Below, one piece after another: positions 21,802 to 35,546 of a stretch of 64,000 bases of DNA. Origin of the DNA: Vitellaria paradoxa (taxonomy: Eukaryota > Streptophyta > Magnoliopsida > Ericales > Sapotaceae); NCBI GenBank assembly GCA_019916065.1, contig CM034237.1, forward strand, positions 22,775,752-22,839,751, read 5' to 3'. The translations under genes were made by a program, and so were the position numbers. The notes under the pieces are model-generated. The model was not told where the DNA came from, ran no database searches, and saw nothing but the letters and a program-made list of their open reading frames with translations. How positions within the stretch are numbered: position 1 is the first letter of the stretch; each line of letters begins with the position of its first letter.

Positions 21802-24800
21802 TCACCGCGGGGATATGCTAGAAATTATGACTGGATTGACAGATAGATTCGTGGCCGGAAGCTCAGTATGAACAACTCTTCGAACAGAAATTGCCGGCTG
21901 CGTTGGTTCAGGAAGTATTATTGATTCAGTTCCCAGTAGAACAACTACAGATGACATATTGGGTCTATCAACTGGATCTTCTTGCACGCACAGAAGCCCT
22001 ATATGAATGTACCTTACAACTTCTTCCCTTGTGCATGATTCTATCAGCAATGGGTCCAAAAATTCCAATATGTTTCCTTCATTCCAAAGTCGCCATGCCT
22101 ATAAAATCAAATAGAACGTATGTTCTTAATTTTTCAATTTCAGTTTGCAAATTAGTATGTATGCATATATATATATATTAACATGTATTTTTGTTAAGCC
22201 ACTAAAATTCAAATATGCGTTCGGTGGATTCCAAGTTATATAGGGATTAGAGTATCTAAAATTTTCTTATAATTAGAAAACTTAAAATAATTCTAGAGTT
22301 GACTTTGATCACGTTTCCTAGCTATGGGTTTGCCGCCTCGTAAAGGTGTTTTTGCTACAAGTTGTTTCATTGGATGAAGGATTGTAGGTTTGCAGGGAAG
22401 TCAATGTTCATATTTTTCATAACTATAATAGAATTTATTATCTCTTGTCTGTGGATTTAGACAAGTTAGCATCGAATCACATTAAATTCTTTATATTTGA
22501 ATTTTCTCTTATTTTGTGTGTGTTGTAATTTGATTGCTTTTTGAATGTTTGATCCAATAAAATAATAATAATAATAATGCTTTAGTTCTCCCTATAGCTG
22601 AGTAATTCAAAGGGGTAAAAATCGACTTACATAAGCAAGGAGTGTTTGAGCATGGTCTGTGAGGTAAAAACCATTATTTCTTTCACCACTGATAATCTCA
22701 AGTAATATTACACCAAAACTGAAAACATCTGATTTCACAGAAAATAGTCCCTCCATTGCATATTCGGGAGCCATATATCCACTGTATCATATATTATTAT
22801 TAGTCTTCCTTAATTTTAGTCAAAATATGTAACATGAGTAGGTAAATCACAAAAGAATTAAAAAAACAAAAACAAAAATAAGAACAACTACTGATTCATT
22901 GGTACTTACTATGTCCCTACAACTCTTTTGGTATTGGCTGTATTTTGGTTTTTCCCAAAAATTCTTGCCATTCCAAAGTCAGATATTTTAGCAGTCATAT
23001 TTTGGTACAAAAGAACATTATTAGGCTTTAAATCTCTATGAATTATTCTAAGCCTAGAGTCTTCATGCAGATAAAGAAGTCATCGGGCAATCCCATGAAT
23101 GATGTTCAAGCGCATGTTCCAATCAAGTTTTGCACGTTTCTCTGAATCTGAAAATCAAATACAACAACTCAGCGAATGTTGTTTTTTGTTTGTTCTTTTC
23201 TGTATTGAGCTATGGGTAAATCTTTGAATGAATTAATAAAGTAACCAAATTAAATCATACAAAATATGAAAAGATCAAGGCTTTTGTTGGCCATGTACTC
23301 ATATATGAGCAGCTTTTCTTCTCCCTCTATGCCACAACCCACAAGTCTCACAAGATTTCTATGTTGAAGCTTTGCAAGTAGTTTGACTTCGTTCTTGAAC
23401 TCTTCTAATCCCTGCCAAGACTTTCTTGAAAGTCTTTTAACTGCTATTTCCTTCCCACCAGATAAGACACCCTGAAAAAACTCTAGTTGAATAGTTATGA
23501 GTTAATTAAAAGCATAGAGGACTACGAAATACAAAGTGATATTCATATTAATTAACAAGAAAGAAGATCATGTTAATTACCTTGTAAACAGTTCCAAAAC
23601 CACCTTGTCCGAGTTTTTTTGAGTCAGAAAAATTCTCTGTGGCTGCTTTTATGGTGGACAGTTCTATGAATGGCAATTCCTCGGAACTCACTAAATTACC
23701 TTCTTCATTAATCGCAACACTAGTAGGGGTTGCCAACTCATTCAACAATGAACTTTGGCTTTTCTCCTCATCTGCCAAGCAGCACGAAACTAACCCTAAG
23801 TTAGTGTGTTAGTTAATTAATCTAGAATTGTAGTCAGTTGGAATTTAACTGTTTCTGACAGATCTACCTTCTTGTTTTTTCTTGCTTCGTTGATGATGAA
23901 TATGAGCGGCGTAGAACCCAGCAAGACCTGCCAGCACGAGTGCTGTTACACAGCTCACCACTACAACCCAAATCAATTTCTTCCCTGCATTAATAACTTG
24001 GTCTATTAGAATTATATAATTTTTTGATGGAAAACATAAGTCCCAAATAATGCAAGACAACACTTATAAACTGTATTAAGAATTGTTCATTTGCTAATGT
24101 AAGTTCCTAGATAAACAAACTACCTTTCACATGTAAATACTAATTTGAGAAGTGGTGTAGAAAAAGTACATAGCTAATTTAATTAGGATCATTGTTCTTA
24201 CTATCGACTCTTGATTCATTGTAAAAGTGGTAGAGCTGAAACCTCATGTTGCAATTTCTACTGAAAATTGAGCCACCCTGGCGATAATCACAGCACGCAT
24301 CAAGGTCTCCAAAGGCACTATTCAAACATTTGAAACAATCACTTCCAGAGATGTCCCTAGTACACTGCACAAGCCCATAAATGGTCTCGTTCCTGGAAAT
24401 AGATTTTCTTTTTCCAACGGAAAACATGTGCTTGGAAGGATTGAAGGCAGCTTCATACGAGAGTTCATTGATCATCAAATGCTGCAAAACTTCATGAAAA
24501 TGAACTGCCGGCTGTGATAGATTTTTCTCCTGATCATTTGATGGAGGATACTTCCCATTATAAACCATCGAAGAGAAGATCGACATCCTGTATGAGTATT
24601 CAACTTGGCATAATTCGAGCCATATATTTGCGTTCTGGGTTTGGCATGTGTCAAGGATTTCCTTGCTCGCATTCTTAATGCAATTCTGACAAACATTAGG
24701 ATTGACATCCCCTCTACAGAGTGCTTGTCCATAAACTTGATCAGTACCATTTCCAAATGAAGCGTTGTAGAAGCCATCATTTTGGGGAGCATTCAATGAG

Positions 24801-24967
24801 AGGGACCCAAGAAGATGCTCGAGGTTGTTCTCAAATGGGCTATTGCGAGAATAATTGGAGGGACTTGGTTGGCAATATGTGAAGTTAGGACTTGCAGAAA
24901 GACAAATAAAGGGCATGAACTGTGACAACATTAAGAAAATCACAGTTGCAAGTGTGTGTTTATCCAT
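21802..24967 (-). pseudogene. Cysteine-rich receptor-like kinase (DUF26/CRK), seven exons, one nonsense codon
   Basis: CRKs are plasma-membrane Ser/Thr kinases with an apoplastic DUF26 pair, acting in stress and defence signalling. Inferred exons (high to low): 24967-24202, 23984-23868, 23771-23581, 23471-23261, 23147-22910, 22781-22631, 22098-21802. All have GT-AG borders and their lengths sum to 657 codons, normal for a CRK. Exon 1 has a signal peptide and two C-X8-C-X2-C motifs; exon 2 a transmembrane helix with a basic stop-transfer; exon 3 the glycine-rich loop GQGGFG; exon 4 AVKRL; exon 5 HRDLKPNN and DFG; exon 6 APEY. The lesion is TGA at 23080-23082 (codon about 451), between the nucleotide-binding lobe and the HRD motif, in a position usually Gly. 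Everything else looks intact, so loss is recent, or a truncated protein (ectodomain, TM helix and N-lobe) is made. Confidence 0.9.
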
Positions 24968-25300
24968 CTTCCCAAGGAGAGAACGAATTTGTCCCCAACT
25001 TTACCCAGAAGGAACAAAGAAAGGAGTTGGAATAAAACAAGGGGGAGGAGAAGATATTCTCAAAATTATTTCTTAATCAACAAAGTCCATCCACAAGTTT
25101 TCAATTGGCAGAAACTGTTAATGTTAATTTCTCAGAAACTTCACTTGGTCAAGTTGACTAAACGCTCAAGACCAAGGACTGCGAAATCCAAATAAAATAA
25201 AATGTTTTAGAATTTTGAAAAATCCATAACCAGGGGATGGCCGGTTAGAATTGGATTGACACTTAAGGCTTATAACGTTCTGTAATTAAGTTTTGACTCC
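24968..25300 (-). promoter_or_regulatory. Upstream region of the first CRK gene with W-box-like motifs
   Basis: WRKY-type cores lie at 25147-25152 (GGTCAA, so TTGACC on the minus strand), 25154-25159 (TTGACT), 25256-25260 (TTGAC) and 25293-25298 (TTGACT). Clustered W-boxes are common upstream of defence-responsive CRKs (known for the family); regulation here is inference. No TATA box is assigned. Confidence 0.4.
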
Positions 25301-25802
25301 TCAAACTGAACAAACAGGGTCCATTGCAAACCAAACTTCACGTTTAGTGACTTTATGTTATTTAGAAACTGCGAGAATGACTGGGGCTTGAATCCGAGTC
25401 ACAGATGGGCCGGAATGTCCCCAGGTAAGATTGAGTTGATGCTTAAGTTTAATTAAATTTAAATATTCATACTTGAAATTAGTTTATGAATTTAATTTTA
25501 AATTCATAAAACATTTTACATTTTTAATTTAATTATTTTGTTAATTTCAGATTTAATGGGTTCTCCAATTGTTTTAAAGTCGACACACAGCAAGAGGATA
25601 TTGTTTTGTTTTCAAAGCTTTTCTAGTTAAATTTTTTAATGTCATCTGCATTTTGCTACATATTTTATGAAAATTAGAATTTTGTTAGATAATTTTAATT
25701 TTATCTTAATATATGTACATGTGTAATCATTGTACAAATTTTGCTATATAAATGTATAGGTTATTTTTTTAGTTTAGGATGAAATTGTCATATTTTTAAA
25801 AA
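25301..25802. other. Intergenic, no gene recognised
   Basis: AT-rich spacer between the CRK upstream region and a CACTA end, with a short TA run near 25801-25815. Confidence 0.4.
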
Positions 25803-26091
25803 TATATATATATATACTATTTGTCGACCGTCTACTAGTAGTCCAGAATGGCTTTAGCCAACCGTCATCAGGCGAACAAGAAAGAGGTAAAGACCAAACA
25901 TTTATCGACCACTTAGGGCAGACAAAACTTTTGTCGACTACTTTTAGTCGGTCCGGTAATTATTTCGAGAATCTAAGTGTTCACGACCATAATTAAGTGG
26001 TCGTAGGCAGTCGAGAAAACTTTTGTGGACTGCTATTTGAGCTTTTGTCAACCGCTTCAGATGGCCAAGAAAACCAATATCTCTTATAGTG
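25803..26091 (-). mobile_element. CACTA element end with subterminal repeats
   Basis: Read inward on the minus strand the end is CACTATAAGAGATATTGG (from 26091). It is followed by at least six copies of a motif around TTTGTCGACCACTT or its complement (near 25820, 25905, 25930, 26000, 26030 and 26050). The opposite end is not found; this is probably a solitary end. It is a different family from the element ending at 19700. Confidence 0.65.
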
Positions 26092-26313
26092 ATCTTTGTC
26101 GGCTTTTAATCCTTTTATAAATCAACGTAAAATGTTTAGAATTTCTTAATTGACAAGTCAATAGTTGGTGATTATATTAAAAGGTTATCTTAAATGGAAT
26201 TTAAAACCAAAAATATGGTATTTCACAGAGCATGTAGTTCAAGGACTATCCCGCGTCTCCGGCGAGGAGCCGCAAAAATACCATGAATTATATAGAATTA
26301 ATTTTTCAATTAA
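26092..26313. other. Spacer
   Basis: AT-rich, with a short GC-rich block CCCGCGTCTCCGGCGAGG near 26250. No feature assigned. Confidence 0.3.
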
Positions 26314-26794
26314 AGCCCCGTTTACATAGATGTAATACATTTTTCCATTAAAATATCTTCCTATTTCCAAGAATTTGATAATATTAAAAGAAGGATTATT
26401 TTATTTTATTTATTTATTTTTTAAATCTTTTACATTGAAAGCTCAAAAATAAATTACATTATATAAATCTCTAAGTTGTTTTTGGGGAGTATTCTAGGGT
26501 TACCATTCATGAACCGATCAGACTCGAGCAGGGCACTCCCCTGCAAGAGCTCCATGCAAAAACCACCATCTATCTTGAATGGCAGGTAGACGTTCATCAG
26601 TAAAGAAATCTTTTATATAGAAAGACCAAAAATGAATTACGTTACAAAAATATTTGCTTTGAAAAATATTTTTCAAATAACTATCAAACACCGAAAAATG
26701 ATCAAGAAATAAATAACTAAAGAAATAATTTTTGATAAAAAAATATTTTTTAATGTGAAATAATTTTGAATGCATACATCCAAACGAACGAACC
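26314..26794. mobile_element. Tourist/PIF-like MITE (degenerate)
   Basis: TAA at 26311-26313 and 26795-26797 flanks a 481-bp segment whose ends, AGCCCCGTTTACAT and (inverted) GGTTCGTTCGTTTGGATG, share the GTTT..AT pattern. Further inward TGTAATACATTTTT pairs with the inverted TGTATGCATTCAAAA. The minus-strand frame at 26518-26775 lies inside and is not a gene. Confidence 0.5.
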
Positions 26795-27099
26795 TAAATA
26801 ATATGTATAGATAGAGTAGTGATTGCCTTCATCCCAAAAAGCCCCATCTCCCTAGTTATAGTATCAAACATATCCCTATGTTCTGATTATCAATAGAATT
26901 GTGATCTTCCTTTGATAGCCTTTTATATCGCATAATGTGTTAGTTTTTTACCCTTCTCATAGAAAATTCTTGACCCTGTTCTTGCTTGTACCGGTTGGTA
27001 TATTGATTTGATTTTGAAATAAAAATATTTTAGTCGAGTTATTAGTCTGAATTAAAAATAATTAGTGAAAACTAAGAATCAAAATATATAAATAAGTAA

Positions 27100-27419
27100 G
27101 GTGCCATTTGGTTTTTTTTTTTTTTTTTTTTTATATTTTATGTTTTAAGAATTTCAAAACAAGAGAAACAAAAAATGATCTATTTACTTTACTTTGAGAT
27201 TTTTTTTTTTTACTTTAGATTAAAAACGCTCAAAACGATTTTTTACTGTTTTTCATTTTATATATAAACCTAGTTTTTATTTTGTAGAACAAATATTAAA
27301 AATACAAATGACCAAAATGCTTCTTAATCCATTTTTCTTGTTTTTAAAAGTAAAAAATAGAACATGGGATTAGAACAGATAATAGAAAATTAAAAATAAA
27401 AAACAAACCAAATATTACC
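27100..27419. mobile_element. Tourist/PIF-like MITE, 320 bp
   Basis: TAA at 27097-27099 and 27420-27422 flanks ends GGTGCCATTTGGTTT and (inverted) GGTAATATTTGGTTTG, a good terminal inverted repeat of the PIF/Harbinger class with its TAA target. The interior is A/T-rich and non-coding, with a 21-base T run. Confidence 0.7.
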
Positions 27420-27422
27420 TAA

Positions 27423-27962
27423 ATTGTTTGAATTTTTAAGTTTGAATCTACTGATAGTAATTAGTTACACTTATTATAAATATATATTCACCAGTTCACT
27501 TTACATTTTAAATAATTCATCGACTAAAAATTATATGCATTACATATTCTGCATTGCTATCAGATTGGTACTCAACACATAAATTATATCATGTGTGGAA
27601 GTTGTAGAATTGACTCTGATATTAAATCACAGTCATAGCAAGACTGAAAAAAATAAAAAATAAAAAGAAAAGGAAGGGAAAATGATCATGTGCATTTCCA
27701 TTGTACTACTCTAATGCTATTATTTTCCAATAGCATTGGAGAAATTTTCCTAAGGATTCAAGAAAAAAAGTGGAATAAGTAATGCATGAACGGGGTTTTG
27801 TGTATAAAGTCACAATGACAATTACTTGTGTATAAACATATATATATGTATGACTTAGTAGAGCCATTTTAGTGATAAAAATTCCAAAAAAGCCCAACTC
27901 TTGGGGATGATATTGAAGTATTATTCAAGTTTGAAGGCCTAAATTAGTTTGGTTTAGCTGTA
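27423..27962. other. 3' flank of the second CRK gene
   Basis: No gene recognised. The minus-strand frame 27706-27897 shows no family pattern. Confidence 0.4.
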
Positions 27963-30866
<2,904 letters not shown>

Positions 30867-31227
30867 GACTGGCCTAGTCGAATCGCAGAGTGGTATGAAG
30901 ACTATATCAATCTATTCACTGGTAGCCTTATGGCTAGGATTAGGGTTGAGTTGCAAACAAATAATGGAGCTGTGGAGTTCTTGGAAATTTCCCGGAAAAG
31001 CATTTGTTTGGGCAGAATTGGAAATTAAGAACTTCCACAAGTATCCTGTGCAACAGTAAGAGATGACGAAAAGGGGACTGGAAAAACTGACTTTGACTTT
31101 GGAATATTATTTACGGGTGCTGAAAGTTCACAGAAAAACTACGAAGACTTTTCGTTAAATTATGCCACTTGATATGCATTTTCCAAAAAAAGTGATGTAG
31201 ATTGATCATATGTCGAGCCTTTTTTTT
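30867..31227 (-). promoter_or_regulatory. Upstream region of the second CRK gene
   Basis: TTGACTTT near 31092 is a W-box-like site for the minus-strand gene. The overlapping plus-strand frames at 30840-31059 are antisense chance frames. Confidence 0.3.
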
Positions 31228-31243
31228 GGGGGGGGGGGGGGGG
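31228..31243 (+). repeat. Run of 16 G
   Basis: An uninterrupted G16 following T8. Such runs are polymorphic, can form G-quadruplexes and are prone to assembly error. Confidence 0.9.
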
Positions 31244-31265
31244 ACCATGATCAGATGTTGATTAA

Positions 31266-31596
31266 GGATTAGTTTGGATTTAAAAAAGTTAAAAAAGTTT
31301 TTTTTGGTAATTTTTTTTTGTTTTATATTTTTTTACTAAAATTTAATTTTTCTTTTTTTAGAAACTACAAATTTTAGACGTGTCAATTGTATTCATAAAA
31401 AAAAAAAAAAGCTCATCCGAGTAAAAGTTATCAATTTGATGAAAAAATAACCAAAAACATTAATTTATTTTTTCTAACTTTCACCGAAATAAATGTGAAT
31501 TTTTTTAATTTTTTTAACAAATATAATTAATACGCTTAAAACGTATAATTTTTAGAAAGGGTTAAAGCTGGTAATTTTTTTAATCCAAACAAAGCC
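31266..31596. mobile_element. MITE with about 25-bp terminal inverted repeats
   Basis: Ends GGATTAGTTTGGATTTAAAA and (inverted) GGCTTTGTTTGGATTAAAAA pair well. The left flank is TAA (31263-31265) and the right flank AAA, so the 3-bp target duplication would be imperfect. PIF/Tourist-like, non-coding. Confidence 0.6.
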
Positions 31597-33244
31597 AAAT
31601 AAGCAGAACTCTGGTGCTCCTCCTCGCCCTCGAACAACCACCTCGCGTTACATATACATACGTATAAAGACTAGGATGTGTTGTAGTGGTGTGAAGCATT
31701 TCTTTTTTTCTTGTAAGACAATGGTAAATTTATTACCACAATATAGGATCGATATAGCTTTTTCGTTATATCTGAAAACTACCAACGACAGGCGCATATG
31801 CAAGGCGGGGCAAGAGGGTCAATTGACATCATTTGAAGCAAAATTTTTGTAGAAAATAATATAATTTTTGAGATATTTTTGTAATTTTACTTCATAAAAT
31901 ATATTATTCAAAATAAGTAGGACCAATACCTCAAATAATTTACAAGTTTACTCTTATTTTTATATCAGTCACACTATTCTTATTTTAAGTTGTTTTTAAG
32001 GCATGGATTTTAAGGTGCTTAGATGGTATGATATGATATGGGTTTTAAAGTATTCAGGAAGATAATTTTTAAATAATGAACCCATGCATAGGAGTTTAAT
32101 TTTAAATGAATTCTGTTGGGTTTATTAACGTATATAATGACACATATTCTTATTTATTAATGAAATCGTAACCTGTAATAGTTATTAGTGTTTGTACATG
32201 TACGCATAAAGCAATATACTATAAATATACGTTGAAGTTAAAAAAAAAAAATTCCAAAAATGACATCCAAAAATACTTATCTAAATAAGTGACATTCATA
32301 ATTGTTGTCCTCTAGGATCAGTAACACATCTCGTTATATCATCTCGTACACGCTTACTTCGCAGTTGAATATTTTAATTAATTTCATTTAGCTTTCGATG
32401 ATTACGTTTTGAAGGTGGTTGTAATAATATATAATCCACTAAACAAATATATATCATATGGATATACCACACATATTGTAGTATACATAATTAACTCGTC
32501 AAGAACAAGTTAATCATTGTCGGTCATCTATGGCACAAGTAAATAAAAGTAAAATAAATAAATATATATATATATATGAGTAATTTAATTAACCAATATG
32601 CGTCATTAATAAAAAATAATGTATCAATAAAAAACTTTAAAAAAAGGACTAATATACGTATTATTAAAAAAAAAACTGAACGCCTTACTTTGGATTTACA
32701 TGATTGAATGCCTTACTTTGGATTCGGTGACTAGGTTAGTCTAGTAAACTAATTTGACTTCATTATTTATTTGCAGATTAGATTATTTTGGAAATCTGAT
32801 TATTATATTTTCAGCTCTCTTGACGTTTCAATGGAAATCTGTTCAAGCATTTTTTTTTTTTTTTTTACAGCATAAAAAAAAAAGTTCTATAATTTGATTT
32901 TACACAAACATATCCAAATATATATGTGTGTATATATATATATAATGTACTTTGATTGAAGTAGGCTTGATTGGAGATGAATCAAGCACTTTCTTCTCCT
33001 ACGTCTAGATTGTAGCAATATGAAGATAGGAATGAGCCATAGGATTTTATTAAAAAATGTCAAATTTAGATTTTAATATTTTAATGATGGTACTATTATC
33101 CAAAATTTCAGAACGTCAAGGTGTTCAAAAAATTAGAACAAAACATATACTCATGAGTTTTTGAGGTGTTCAACAATCCAATGAAAACTTCCCAAAACTT
33201 CACTTAAAAACTCTCAAATAGGGTTTACATGAACACCTCATAAT
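31597..33244. other. Intergenic, no gene recognised
   Basis: AT-rich, with TA-dinucleotide runs near 32560-32577 and 32930-32943 and A/T homopolymers. No terminal repeat pair, RNA gene or coding segment is apparent. Confidence 0.5.
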
Positions 33245-33624
33245 TGTTGTGTTGGCTCCCCAAATCCCACATCGGGAGAGGGAACAAAACATGGGAGGCT
33301 TGGCTCCTATAAAAAGGGCCTTCCCCCATAGTTGTTAAATGTACTAAGGACACAATTAAAAACCTGTGTTATGAAAGTGTGGGTGTAATTGGATTTTTGG
33401 GTTGTGTGAGTGAGAGAGGGTTTTACAATTTTATCCATGTAAAAATTGTAATAGTTTAATATTGAGTTGAGTATATTATCACTTTTTTGGGATCGTGGAT
33501 GTAGGTTTTTTGAGGGACTGAACCACGTTAAAAATTTTTGTGTTGAGTGCTCTAAATTTTTTTCCTTTGCTTATTTCTGTGTACGCTTCCGTTGCGGGCT
33601 TTACAAGTGCTTGTGGGCCTAACA
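33245..33624 (+). repeat. 5' LTR of the gag-only Copia element
   Basis: Starts TGTTGTGTTGGCTCC and ends GGGCCTAACA. CCTATAAAAAGGGCC near 33307-33321 is a good TATA-box context for its promoter. Confidence 0.9.
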
Positions 33625-33837
33625 AGTGGTATCAGAGCTAAAGGTTCCAGCTTGGGAGAAGGAGAGGAAAAAATGAGCAATGGGTGTCACATCAGCAGCA
33701 ATTTTGGAAGAGGTTAGCCTTACCTAATTTTGATGTTCTGGTTTTATTTTTGAGGTTAGTTTTCTCAAATTAGGCTTCAATTGCTAGTTGTTGGTTGCTT
33801 TGGTGTATATTATTGAAGTGTTTAATTGGAAAGGTTA

Positions 33838-35160
33838 TTAGGCACCATGTCTACACTAAAGTTTGAAGTCTCTTTATTCGATGGAAAGAGCAATTTTACA
33901 TTGTGGCAGAGTACAATTCAAGACTACCTAGTGCAACAGGGTCTTGATATTGCATTAGAAGATACAAAACTAGATGAGATGAAGGACAATGATTGGAAAG
34001 CTGTTCAAAGAAAGGCTGTCAGTACAATACGGTTGGCACTTGCACCGCAGATTAAATACACGGTGTTGAATGAGACATCACCGAAAGTGTTATGAGACAA
34101 GTTACAGAGCGTGTTCGCTTCAAAGTCCATGGCAAGCCATCTTTACATGAAATTGGATTTGTACATTGAGAATGGATGAAGGAGGTAATATTCATGACCA
34201 CATCAATATTTTTAATCAGCTAGCGTGTCAGTTGTTGAACACAAGGGAGAACGTTGAAGACGAAGAACAGGCATTGCTTTTGTTAGCTTCATTATCCAGG
34301 TCACACAAACCGTTGGTTCAGTCAATGTTAATTGGGAAGAAAACTCTGACATTGAATGAAGTGATTATGGTTTTGAAGAAGAATGACAAGATAATGAGAA
34401 ATGGAGGCAATCTTGGAGACAATCAATTGCTAGCTATAGAGAGTTCTGAGCGAGGGAGGAGTCAGAAGAAGAAAGTTGACCATCGTGATAGATCGAAATC
34501 TCAACAGAGAGATATGAGCAATGTTGAGTGCTATTATTATGGAGCGAATGGCCATATACAGAAAAGTTGTTCAAAGTTCAAGGAAGACTTGAAGGGTTTG
34601 AAACAATTGCAAGAGAAGATGAAGGTTAGTGATTCCTCTGTTAATGTGGTTAATGAATCTTGTGATTTCTTGTTGCACACTATGGATGATGGTTCTGTTG
34701 AAAATTATTCTGGTTGGGTGTTGGATTCTGCTTCTGACTTTCATATATGTAGAGATCGAGCTATGTTTGACACTTTGCACACTGATGGAGATTTTGGTTA
34801 TATTAATGTGGGTAATAAATTGAAGTAGAAGATTAAAGGTGTTGGAAGAGTTTCCCTGAAACTCCACAATGGTGTTATCAAAAATATTCCTAATGTGAAA
34901 TCTGTATCTACTGCTAGAGCGAATATAATTTCTTTGGGTGAGATGGCTTCACATGGATACAAGTATGTGGGTATTGGGAATCAGTGCAAGGTATACAGAG
35001 GTGGCAGCTTGATAATGCAAGGGAGGAAGAAGGGAAAAATATTTATTATTTGGATGATCAATCCCTGAAGAGTCAGAAATCAGAGAAGAGTCAGAAGATC
35101 AAGAAAAGAGTGCATTTTTCTGACACTGTTGAAGTATATGAGAATTTGGGGAGAGGGAGG
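33838..35160 (+). pseudogene. gag: gag-protease of the non-autonomous Copia element, broken
   Basis: UBN2-type Copia gag starting near ATG 33847, with the F-x-G-x-N-F-x-x-W core. TGA at 34093-34095 is followed by a frame change at about 34155-34166. Gag resumes to a CCHC knuckle near 34530-34572 in which the second Cys is Tyr (C-Y-Y-Y-G), so zinc binding is lost. The protease box reads L-D-S-A (about 34721), one residue off the usual D-S-G. TAG lies at 34826-34828 and another frame change near 35025-35040. The last codons encode a Lys/Ser-rich tail (SQKSEKSQKIKKRVHF) joined directly to pre-integrase-like sequence, marking the internal deletion junction. Confidence 0.85.
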
Positions 35161-35163
35161 ATT

Positions 35164-35546
35164 TGTTGTGTTGGCTCCCCAAATCCCACATCGGGAGAGG
35201 GAACAAAAAATGGGAGGTTTGGCTCCTATAAAAAGGGCCTTCCCTCATAGTTGTTAAATGTACCAAGGATACAACTAAAAACTTGTGTTACCAAAGTGTG
35301 AGTGTAATTGGGTTTTTGGGTTGTGTGAGTGGGAGAGGGTTTTACAATTTTATCCGTGCAAAAATTATAATAGTTTAATATTGAGTTGAGTATATTATCC
35401 CTTTTTTGAGATCGTGAATGTAGGTCTTTTGAGGGACCGAACCACATTAAAAATTCTTGTGTTGAGTGCTCTAAATTTTTTTCCTTTACTTATTTGTGTG
35501 TGCGCTTCCGTTGCGGGCTTTATTACAAGTGCTTGTGGGCCCAACA
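35164..35546 (+). repeat. 3' LTR of the gag-only Copia element
   Basis: Begins TGTTGTGTTGGCTCC after the purine tract and ends GGGCCCAACA before the ATAAT duplication. It carries the same TATA context as the 5' LTR. Confidence 0.9.

Larger units (their letters stand above)
33245..35546 (+). mobile_element. Non-autonomous Copia element, gag-protease only, with ATAAT target duplication
   Basis: 2302 bp: LTRs at 33245-33624 (380 bp) and 35164-35546 (383 bp), tRNA-Met PBS TGGTATCAGAGC at 33627-33638, purine tract GGGGAGAGGGAGGA before the 3' LTR, and a perfect 5-bp target duplication ATAAT at 33240-33244 and 35547-35551. The internal 1.54 kb encodes gag, a protease remnant and a short basic tail; integrase, reverse transcriptase and RNase H are absent. 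The LTRs are similar but visibly diverged. Mobilisation would have needed enzymes from a full-length Copia. Confidence 0.9.
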
